Below, one piece after another: positions 46,437 to 56,175 of a DNA stretch of 57,000 nt. The notes under the pieces were generated by a model. That model made no database searches. It was not told the DNA's origin and worked only from the letters and a program-made list of their open reading frames with translations. The position numbers and the translations under genes are program-made. The stretch is taken from assembly GCA_903813345.2 (NCBI GenBank), contig CAIIXF020000713.1, forward strand, positions 1-57,000, written 5' to 3'. Every line of letters starts with the position of its first letter. Within the stretch, counting starts at the first letter, position 1. The DNA comes from Owenia fusiformis (Eukaryota > Annelida > Polychaeta > Sabellida > Oweniidae).

Positions 46437-46562
46437 GTCACATATGCTCAGATCCATCGGTTGGCGCCCTGCCGATTGAGTGTTTTGTTCAATATTGTAT
46501 TCAACTTTGAACAAAATACTCAATCGGCCGGGCGCCGTTGTGAAAATCGGAGCATATGTGAC
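46437..46562. mobile_element. 126-bp palindromic MITE
   Basis: GTCACATATGCTC at the left is inverted as GAGCATATGTGAC at the right. Inside, GCCGATTGAGTGTTTTGTTC pairs with GAACAAAATACTCAATCGGC with a loop of about 15 bases. The surrounding DNA recurs inverted at about 50440-50575 without this insert, so an empty site is available in the same window. Confidence 0.85.
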
Positions 46563-47411
46563 CAATGCATTACTTATCTTGATTTCTATTATGACCGCCT
46601 TGTACCCAAGAGAAAGCCACTTGCTTTAAAATTTGACCAATCAACGACAGCTCTGACGCGTTAGCTCATTATTATGCACGGTCAAAAACAAGTACACTTT
46701 TCACCGGGACTTTTCACGAACAAATCTTGCATGATTTCATCATGAAAATACAAATATTTTATCAGATAAATATCAATCAGAGTTTAGTGGATGCTGGAGC
46801 ATCGATCGGATACCCGGAGATGAGAAGATTTCAACAAGAAACGTTGAAACGATCGAACATCTTTAGGCAGAGATTCAATCACTGAATCAGATCGACGACT
46901 ACATGGCCGGACTAGGTCTCCGTGCATTGTTCATTGCTTTCAATTCAGTTTTGAAAAGCATGATTTAATTTGTATTCTGTCCTAACAAAGCTTCTTCATT
47001 CTCAAAAAACCTAACACACATCCTCTTAGGTATGGTTCTGCGCCAAGCGCCGAGAATGGAGCTGCATTGTAACCGTTTATTCCAACTGACAAATACAACA
47101 TCATCTTTATCTTTCAACATTAATTGACATTAGTAGTATTACAATGTGATCTTTATCGATTATTATGTATTTAATTGGCGTCTACAAACTATTATGCCTA
47201 TACAAGAGTTGATATTTTGCACTTGAATAAAATGGTTTGTGACCAAAATTGTTAACGATGCAACTGTTGCACCAGCTCCTAATCCGGGAACCCAACCCTC
47301 TATATAAAAACTGCAATACACCAGCGCGTACTTTACAGAAAATTCTATAGGGGGTCCACCTCTCCATGAAAAGGAGCATTGTGAGGATTTTAACTACTAC
47401 AAGTATTTACC
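46563..47411. other. no gene; partly inverted at 50390-50580
   Basis: ATTACTTATCTTGATTTCTA, TACCCAAGAGAAAGCCAC, AAATTTGACCA, TCAACGAC and GACTAGGTCT recur in inverted order near 50570-50420. The remainder, to 47411, is unassigned. Confidence 0.5.
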
Positions 47412-48064
47412 TAATACACTGTGGCTAGTCGATCTAAGTGGATGCAGTCATTTATATGCAATGTATCGTGGGTGCTCAGCTCTGTACTTTTCAATGGAAG
47501 AATTTTGCACTTCTGTTTAAATAATCTATGTTTACTCATCCATGTATATCATACTTCATTGATTTACAAAACCAAAGCTACGCTATAAACACACATTCTC
47601 TGATATTTTTACGGAGAATAGATAACTCAAACGAGTTCACTCGACCAGTTTTATCATCTCGCTCATAGCTGTGAGAAGGTATGTTTAATTTGCCATAGGT
47701 TTACCTTATAATGGGGAATAAAAAATTCAAGTAATATAATTATTTCACGTGCACAAATATGTATGTGTCAAGTAAAAATACAAATACAATGTGTTCTATA
47801 ATATTTTTGGGGTTATGGTATAAAATATCCGCTTTAAAAAAGCAATTTAATTATGATGTATCATGTGGATTAGTAGACGTTCCTTGCCCAATTTGGTATT
47901 TATTTACTTATCTGATCTTGAATTATTACCACATTGTACATTTATTTATTATTTTATTTATTTATTATTTAGACGTACACTTTTAGATCAGTGGCACACT
48001 AAAATATTTAGGTGCGTCTACCGTCAAAATACATACATGATCATTAAAATATCTAAAATCGTTC

Positions 48065-50140
48065 TTATAAGTCAGGTTTAAAAATCTTTGTTAAAAACTG
48101 TTTTACCAGTCCATCTACAATATAAAATTGATCGTGCCCCCATTGACTGAGAACATCATCACCTAACATAAAACAGAGTTTATTTTCTGAGGTACAGGAT
48201 ATAAAATAATTAAACACATTCTCATTGCATTTGTCTAGTAACTTACAATAGAAGTGTGTTCTTTCTTTGTTAAAGAAAGAACATTCTACAAGTCTGTGTT
48301 GGATAGAGTCATCTACATTATCTTTACATAATATGCATTTTCCATCTGTCTTTCTTTGTGATTCATAATTGGAATAAAGAGCAAATTTGTTACATCTTGC
48401 TAAGAATTTGAGCTTTGATCCATAAAAGTCATTGTTTTGTTTCAGGTAGTTCTCTAAATTAGTGTGTTTCTTGATTTTTGAGTAAAATTTTAAGGAGCTA
48501 TATTCCTTAATACTAGAGTGAAACTCATTAACATATTCATCCTTGCAAATAGACAAATAGTTATCATACCAATCACAATCTCTTCTATAAATTACATCAT
48601 CAAGACCTCGTTTACACAGTACTTCTTTAACATTAGATACATACAGGGTGTTCCATATGTTTCAGGAATGATGCTGTATTTTATTGGTTTTCTTTTCAAT
48701 CTAGCTGATTTTTTCACAAAATGTGTCCAAATATGTTGTGAATAAGTTGGAAAAGTTTCATATCATGAAACGTAGTAGACTGAATAATATGGTTGCTATA
48801 GTAACCTAGGGGTAGGGTAGGTGGAGCAGGTGTAACAACGCGCAAAACATGACATTTTTGTTAAAATAGTAGTTTTTGTATAAAGTGTTCAAAGTATTAA
48901 TTTGTCATAGTCGCATCAAACTTGTTGGAAATTAAAAAGAATAAAGGTGGATTCCTGGAAATTAAAAATTTTATCACACCCTTTATTAGCCATCATCATT
49001 ATTTCAGCACCTATCCCTTCCGCATTAGTTAGCCCTCTCGCTGTTCTTAGATGTCCACATTTTGGATAATCGGTCTCAGTTGCCCTTCCAGATTGAACCG
49101 CTTGTACCACTCATACACTCTAGAGGTTACCATCATTGAGTCCCCATGTGCATTCGTCAGGAGTTTAATTGTGCCTGCTGCAGAAAACTGTTATTCACAC
49201 ATGTCATGTCTTGTCACAGATTGTTGTGTGTTGCCTAAGGTGAAGGTTTTCCTTTGCTAATGACTTTTTCACTTTTCAAGATGGCTGCTCGTCCAAAATG
49301 ACCTCTGTTTATTCTCCTTTGTGACTTATGACATTACAGGTGTTTAAATTGTGATGTGATCAAGGGTGATGACATTTCTTACTTTCTTGGAATCCACCTT
49401 CATTTTTGTTCAATTACTGACAAGTTTGATCCAACTCTGAAAACCTAATACTTAGTCACACTTCGTACAAAAAAAAACTATTTTTACAAATATTTCATAT
49501 ATTTTACGCGTTGATACACCTGCTCCACCTACCCTACCCCAAGGTTACTATGGCAACCATATAATTAAGACTACTGAGCTTCAAGATATGAAACTTTCCC
49601 AATTTATTCAAAACTTGTTTAGACACATAGTGTAAAAAATTCAGTTCGATTGAAAAGAAAACCAATAAAACACTGCATCATTCCTGAAACATATGGAACA
49701 CCCTGTACTTCCACGAAGCTTCATTATCTTGTTCAAAGCGCTTCATGAGCGAGCAAAATATTTTATGTGAGAGGGAAGTCTTACAAGCTTTGTACTTTAG
49801 ATACATAAAATAATCAATAAGGCGTTTTTCATAAATTCCACATATAGGGCTCCAACCAAGATCTCCAATCAAAGCAGAATGGGCAGGTTTGCATTTTAAT
49901 TGAAGTACTGCTTGAGCTGCTCTATATTGGATAGACTTAAGGGTTTTATTTGATTCTTTCGTTAGGGTAGACCATATTGAGCAGCTGTGAAGTATCGCTG
50001 GTTCGAGCATTGACTTGTATATGGTGTTTCCAAATTCAATTCGATTGACATTGCAATGTTTTGTAAGGGTTGCTGAGGTATAATTATACATTTTACGTAC
50101 AATCCAATGCATCATCGCTGATATTATGCTTATTATATTA
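48065..50140 (-). mobile_element. LINE C-terminal fragment interrupted by a DNA transposon
   Basis: Two minus-strand frames belong together. 50115-49706 encodes a post-reverse-transcriptase region (IYKSMLEPAILHSCSIW, then KSIQYRAAQAVLQLKCKP and IGDLGWSPICGIYEKRL), and 48642-48065 encodes the C-terminal part with a Cys/His cluster CILCKDNVDDSIQHRLVEC. Removing the insertion at 48644-49705 plus one TA restores a single uninterrupted frame across the junction (EASWKY then VSNVKEVL). The upstream reverse transcriptase core is missing (5' truncation near 50140). The fragment is otherwise free of stops, which suggests a young copy. Confidence 0.85.
48644..49705 (-). mobile_element. mariner-like element with 200-bp inverted ends, decayed transposase
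   Basis: CAGGGTGTTCCATATGTTTC at the left is inverted at the right, with TA duplicated at 48642-48643 and 49706-49707. Similarity continues for about 200 bp to GGTGGAGCAGGTGTAACAAC and its inverse. On the minus strand, 49230-48990 translates in two frames to a mariner-type N-terminal helix-turn-helix region: NAHGDSMMVTSRVYEWYKRF in one frame, then QSGRATETDYPKCGHLRTAR in the next, so at least one frameshift is present. The catalytic DD(D/E) part is absent; the element is only 1,062 bp. Non-autonomous. Confidence 0.85.
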
Positions 50141-50917
50141 TATTCAGCGGTTCCAAGATTCCCATAATACCTACGCTACGTAGGGGTATCGCGAAACCTT
50201 ATTGATTGACAAGATCACATGGACGCGACGTGTGACCTCATTCTGATTGACCAATCAAAACGCTATCTGATCTGATCGAGTGCTTCTTGAGAGTTACAAT
50301 ATTTATGTTATTAAATGTACATTGGAATGTAAGCAGTCATTAATACTCGTATAAATGAAATCATGCAATTCAATCTTGATTCAAAATCAAAACTGAATTC
50401 GCGATGGACATGCATGAAGACCTAGTCTGGTGATGTAGGGCCGTCGTTGAATGGTCAAATTTTACTGACAAAAACATTGGGTCGGTAAAGCATGTGGCTT
50501 TCTCTTGGGTACTAGGCGATCATAATAGAAATCAAGATAAGTAAAAGAGACCGACTTGGGAAAGGCTATGAAACTTGATTTTTGGGTATTTCAGTGGGTT
50601 GATGGGTCTTTGGATCTGAATTCACTTCATTGGCGTACCTAATCTCAACATTTTCATTGTCATCATTACATGTTATGGACCCGTTTTTCAAATTAAACGT
50701 ATTATGGATAAAACCATAGTTTTTTCATCTGTAATGGCATTTTCCAGTTGATGGGTTTATATATAGTATTTTCATGAGGGTGTCTTGTAATTGTGTGGCT
50801 TATTACTTTACTGAATGAGGAATGAATGAATACAAAGAAAATCTGGCCAGTTGTCCATCAGTAAATAAATCATCATGATAAAAGTATAATTTATTATAGC
50901 ATCCATTTGTTACCGTA
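50141..50917. other. no gene; holds the inverted relative of 46390-46930
   Basis: From about 50390 to 50580 the sequence is the inverse of 46400-46640 and 46905-46930 but lacks the 126-bp MITE. The rest is unassigned. Confidence 0.5.
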
Positions 50918-52151
50918 CTGGTCAACTCAACCCCAAGTCAACTCAACCCAAGTCAACTCAACCCTTAGTCAAGTCGACCCCAAGTCAAGTCGACCCTTAG
51001 TCAAGTCGACCCCAAGTCATCTCAACCCTTAGTCAACTAGACCCCAAGTCATCTCAACCCTTGGTCATCTCAACCCTTAGTCAACTCGACCCCACCATAA
51101 AAAAACAAATAGATATACTATTTTCATGGTATGATATTGATGAATTTTGAAAGAATGAGGGACTAAAATGCTAATTTTCCAAAATAAAATTATCAACTAT
51201 TGAAGTTTGTGCTTAACGCATTTATAATTTTTATAAATATGACATTTATTTACCAAAATAATATTTGATTAATCTTAATAGGGCTATTCACGATGTTATA
51301 CATATATTTCACCCCTTCATATTTGAGCTTGTTTTATCTCTCTAAAATAAAAAAAATTATCTATACACTTTTCTGTTATACCGAAATTGTTGCAACAGTA
51401 TTTTTGACAACAGGTAACTTATGCAACATGTGCATTGTGCCAACATCCATCCATTACTTTGTATTGAATGATTCTATATTTTGATAATAATAAACAATAA
51501 ACAATATGATAAGTTCAAATCTTCCTTCTGATCTATAGGTGATAGAAATGTTTATTTTTTTGAAGCTAGATTTTAAAACAAGACTGAACAAACAATGGGA
51601 TTTATGATTTTACAATTTCCATTATCGTACCCACGCCAGGTGCCATAAATAACAAGATTAGGATTTTATAACAATATGATCCAGGTCAAATCTTCCTTCT
51701 GATCTACAGGCGATAGAAATGTTTATTTTTTTAAGTAAGATTTTAAAACAAGACTGAACAAATAATGGGATTTATGTTTTTCTATTTTCCATTATCTTAC
51801 TCATATGTCAGGTGTCATAAACAATCAGATTGGGATTCTATGATCCAGTTCAAATCTTCGTTTTGATCTATAGGTGACAGAAATGTTTTTTTCTTTGAAG
51901 TTTGATTTCAAATCAAACTGCACAAACAATGGGATTATATTGTATTTTAATCTACTTAAAACAAGTAAAATCATTTGGGTCGACTTGACTAAGGGTTGAG
52001 TTGACCAAGGGTTGAGATGACTTGGGGTCGAGTTGACTAAGGGTCGAGATGACTTGGGGTCGACTTGACTAAGGGTCGACTTGACTTGGGGTCGACTTGA
52101 CTAAGGGTTGAGTTGACTTGGGTTGAGTTGACTTGGGGTTGAGTTGACCAG
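50918..52151. mobile_element. foldback element with minisatellite arms (AGTCAACTCAACCCC units)
   Basis: The left arm 50918-51093 and right arm 51977-52151 are inverted copies of about 176 bp. Each arm is itself a tandem array of a 16-17-bp unit that varies between AGTCAACTCAACCCC, AGTCAAGTCGACCCTT and AGTCATCTCAACCCTT. The order of variants is almost the same in both arms. The interior holds three tandem copies (about 165-170 bp) of a unit with CAAATCTTCCTTCTGATCTA and GACAGAAATGTTTATTTTTT-like blocks (about 51505-51945). No target duplication could be identified at the CTGGTCAACTC ends. A small plus-strand frame at 51293-51484 shows no domain. Confidence 0.82.
51505..51950. repeat. three tandem copies of a ~168-bp unit inside the foldback element
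   Basis: Starts near 51511, 51683 and 51846. Each has TCAAATCTTC, TCTATAGGTGATAGAAATGT, AAACAAGACTGAACAAACAA and TGGGATTTAT. Confidence 0.8.
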
Positions 52152-52473
52152 GAAGCAATCCAAATGATACATAGTGGCATCCATTTTATACATATATGTT
52201 GACGTTTACGAAATGTTTTTCAAATGTCTTCCTTATAACAGGAATATGGTAGCTGAAACTTTCACACATTGTGATACTATGCATATTGCATATGTATGCA
52301 AGATTTCAAGTCACAATGTTAAGTAGAAACTCTGAGATCACTTACCTCGATTTGCTGTCATATTTTTGCAATATATTTTGCAATATATTTTTCCCTATAA
52401 TGTACGCGAGCACCCACGATACATTGCATATAAATGACTGCATCCACATAGATCGACTAGCCACAGTGTAATA

Positions 52474-54930
52474 ACCATGGTAATTATTTTTTAAACATTA
52501 CAATAACACCGTTAAAACATTACTACAGTGCATAATAATATAGGGTGCGTTTTCAAACTAAACAGAGTGTTCCTACCAAAATGAATTTGCTTACATACCC
52601 CTGAAACTCTTATCTGATAGATAGAATGCACAAATGAAACAAAAGTTTTGCTATTATAGGTTAAAGTTCTCTTGAAATTTCGAAGTGATTTTACCTGTTA
52701 ATTCTGTCCATGGTCCCCCATTTTTGCGGACGTTACACTGAAACGCAAACTCCATGAAACGAAACGAAATCACTAGCAAAAAAACATGGCACACATTGTG
52801 CGCATGTGCAGCAAAGTTTAGACCAATTAGATTATTTGATTATTTTGTGCACGTGAATTATTTGCTTATGAGCACTTACAAGCTTACCAAAATAAACAAA
52901 CCTTGCAGAGACTACCCTTAGCTATAGTCTACTTCATTTTGGCGAAATTTCAGCTCAAACTCGTGACAAATGCTTTATGCATACGCTGGTGTGAAGCCTT
53001 GGAGACACTCATTTTGGTAAATATGATTTATGGGGTATACTTTTCTGCAGTTTGTGGGAGTTTGGGACATTAAATGTTAAAATTCAATTAAACGACTGAT
53101 CAATTAATATATACCAGCACTGTAAATATGTGTTATTCTAAGATTATGTGATACTCAAAGTTTAGTCCACCCGTTTTGGCGTTTAGAACCGAGATGACGC
53201 CTACAAAACCTTTCAATACGCAAGAAAACAATCCACTCATACATGACCTCGTTCTATTATTAGATCAAATCACCTTGACCGTACAGAAATTATTTATACA
53301 CTATTCATACTTCGTGATTCAACCGTGAATAAATACATTTAATGACTGCTTCCATTTCAATGTATTGTATTGTATTGTTTTATTTCCTTCAAATTGAAGA
53401 TTTACAACATTAACAGTAATTTACATTATATCAAAGTAAAATTAAAATAAGAAAACTATTTATAGTATAATAGTATGTACAAATGTGTGACTTTCTTTTA
53501 AAAATAAAGGTAAATGATTTGTCAGCCAGTATTATCCTATCCGTTTTGATTGGTCAATCAGCCTGAGTACTGGGTATAATATCAGTATGTTTGTCTTCCC
53601 ATAAACAGCAGCTTTATTATTAAATATCTCAGAGTGGCATTCGAACTGATAAAATTTATAGTGAACAAAATATGTCATCCTTCTTCAAAGGACTTCATTT
53701 ATACTTAAATTCATATATACTTGTAAAATACCCTTGCAGCAAGGATGAAATATGTTCCTATTTTGTCTTTTTAAACTTTATTACATTCCTTTCTAACATG
53801 TTAGAATTGATAACATGTTTCGAGACATGTTATCAATTGCGAAAATGTTCAACAACTGTTGACAAACTGACAAAGTTGTTTACATTTTCAAGCAGGCAAG
53901 ATCAAGAGTGGTCCTAAGATCATAAAGGTTATTATGCCATCACATGAAATTTACCGATTTACCACCTATAAATGCAATGGTTGTTAATGAAAACCAGAAA
54001 AATAAAAACTGTTCACAGACATTTGTGATCTTATGTAGGATGATGTAACCATATATTAGACAGATCTCTATTCTCTAAATTATGGTGAATTCCCACTTTA
54101 GGCAGCCATTATGGATTTTCCCGAGGCGCAATACCATGATTGTAATCTTCTCTAAAATTCCTTCGATTTGACTACATTATAGCAATTCTTTTAAATCTCG
54201 TGAAATTATCAAAAAATTCCCCACTTGGTAGTCATTGGAAATGAAATATTTCGATTTTACAAACATTTTTGAAACGGCTATTTTGAAAAAAATCCATTCT
54301 ACAACTTATCATTTTATCTTTATGCCAAGTATGACGAAAATCTGCCTATAATTATGTACAGTATCTGTATCCAGCTACGTGAATATGTTCTATTGCAGAA
54401 GTAAAAATTGATTTTTTCCGTGTCCAGATGTCCAGTTATTATTTTCCAGGTTTCGCCCGAACCCCCCGAACCCCCCCTGGCTACGGGCCTGCACACTTTA
54501 CTGCATTTAAAGATTACTGGGTTTAAGTCTACCGTTTCTAACGGAAACAGAATATGAGAATATATTGAAACTGTACATTAAAATGTACTTCCCTGGCACT
54601 TTTGGGCCATCATTCTGACTACCTAAGTTAACAAGATGATGAAACATAAAAGTCTGCTAAATTCAAAATATTTGTCTGAGGAATCGATACAAATCATGTT
54701 CGTAAAATAAAGGACAAAAAAGCATATTAAAACTCCAACAGTACGTTTCTATAATTGTTTCAAAATCCAAATGAAACAATTGTACTTCCAAGTAATGCAA
54801 CAGTTCATTGTGTGTCAACGAACCGTGTAATGGACGTAAATTGAAAAAATCGGAATCGCCGATTATGTAATTTTTAGTTCTCCCAGTGCAAGCGATATGT
54901 TTAAAATACATTTTCAATTGTTTTCTATAG
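52474..54930. other. intron 2 end of the PLAT gene; no separate gene
   Basis: TGTATTGTATTGTATTGTTT at 53362-53381 resembles the complement of a LINE 3' tail, but no LINE coding follows. A diverged copy of the 139-bp repeat (GGCAGCCATTATGGATTTTC, CGAGGCGCAATACCATGATT) lies at about 54100-54330. CCCGAACCCCCCGAACCCCC and CCTGGCTACGGGCCTG at 54445-54495 look like an end of another dispersed element. The frames at 53672-53917 and 54663-54917 show no domain. Confidence 0.45.
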
Positions 54931-55036
54931 CATTGATGCAGGACTTATCAAAGAAGACTATGGTGTTATACATTCCGTTCAAGTGCTCCTAAAAGACAGG
55001 GGCTGCAAATTATACTATGGTTGGAATCTGGAAAAG
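54931..55036 (+). CDS. exon 3 of secreted PLAT-domain protein
   Basis: Acceptor TTGTTTTCTATAG ends at 54930, donor GTAAATTCCC starts at 55037. The single first base completes a serine codon with the AG left by exon 2. The following 35 codons read IDAGLIKEDYGVIHSVQVLL and end GCKLYYGWNLEK. This is the second half of the PLAT fold: the acidic/aromatic (D/E)-x-G-(V/I)-I-x-x-(V/I)-x-(V/I) strand, then the W-x-L-x-x strand (GWNLEK). The exon ends in phase 0, so at least one more exon must follow, and it was not found before 57000. Protein known so far: about 101 residues including the signal peptide. Confidence 0.8.
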
Positions 55037-56175
55037 GTAAATTCCCTTCTTGATCTCTTCAATCAATTTCAATTAATTCAATTCAATCTCAATTTATTCA
55101 TACATTTAATCATCATGTGTACACATATTATTAATTGTTAATTAATTATTGTTGTGGCACCATATGTGATGCTTATACCCGTACATATAGTAGTTAAATC
55201 ATGTTAAATTATGTTGTCAAATTGGAAGCGCCCGATAAAGCTAAATCACGTGATCTAATTATGCGCCGATGAATGATTGTTGTCGCTGTTTTGCGACAGC
55301 GAATCAAATTGCTTATAGCAGGGGGTAAAAAGAAAGAAAATATTCTTGATTTTGAAGCCCTGTGATCGAAGGATGATGATTAATAAGCTGAGAGAATATG
55401 CTTCTTCAGTTTTGATTTAATAGCCCAGTCAATAATGGCTCGATAGTTCGCGATCATATATATTCTTAGATTTTTGGCACATAGACTAATATGGACATTC
55501 TAAAAATTTTGATCCGCATTGCCAAGCGCGGATCGCACTCCTTCTTGGTGAAAATCCAAGATGGCCGCCAAAATTGCCGACAATTATATAATATTCATTT
55601 GATAATTTTTTTCATTCCTTTTTTTCAATAAAATTTGGTTAATTAGTATTTTTCAACATCAATCTTTAATATTTCTACCCAGAAAAATATTTAAATTATC
55701 TGAAAAGAAGATTCTGGTTGTTCAGTGCCACCCCTTGTTAAAATTTCGCACAAATTATCGATAAATCTATAAAATATGTACATTCCACATATAAGTTTCT
55801 ATCATATTTTAACCTTTTCTTCATCAGAATATGATAGGTTTGTGTGTTTTAGAATGACTGAGATGACTCCTTCCCAAACAATATTTAAATAAGCACATAT
55901 TGAAGAATGGTCCCAATAGCGCCACCTATTGGTGAAATCGTTCAGAATCAAAACTGTTCAGTACAATACATTGAAGTAATTGTGTCATCATTCGAAGAGC
56001 CAAGATTTGATCTGTATCATGTACACTGTACTATGCATTGAAACACTAATAAAGAGCTAAGTATTATTTTAAAATACCAACTTTAAGATGTCAACCATAT
56101 AAATTGGAGGATATATAGGGGGTACCTTAATCTTGCAAATTGTATAGTATTGTCACATTTGAGCCCTTACTTTAG
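55037..56175. other. intron 3 of the PLAT gene, no exon recognised
   Basis: No splice-bounded frame that continues the PLAT protein in phase 0 was found. TGTTGTCGCTGTTTTGCGACAGC at about 55278 contains a short hairpin (GTCGC / GCGAC). AAGATGGCCGCCAAAATTG at 55558 is a weak relative of the satellite word. Confidence 0.45.

Larger units (their letters stand above)
47417..52468. mobile_element. 5.05-kb TIR element with CACTGTG ends and 5-bp duplication TAATA
   Basis: The first 61 bases (CACTGTGGCTAGTCGATCTA onward, to GTGGGTGCTC) are repeated inverted at the right end with one mismatch (position 21). TAATA is duplicated exactly at 47412-47416 and 52469-52473. A 5-bp duplication with CAC-initiated ends fits Transib/RAG-like transposons, whose termini read CACWATG; here CACTGTG differs at one position. 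No transposase is recognisable inside. The interior is occupied by a LINE fragment (48065-50140) split by a mariner-like element and by a foldback element (50918-52151), so the original core may have been replaced. It sits in intron 2 of the PLAT gene. Confidence 0.78.

Noticed and set aside
53362-53420. TGTATTGTATTGTATTGTTT run as a LINE 3' tail
   Set aside because: No LINE coding sequence or target duplication was found beside it; left as a simple repeat.
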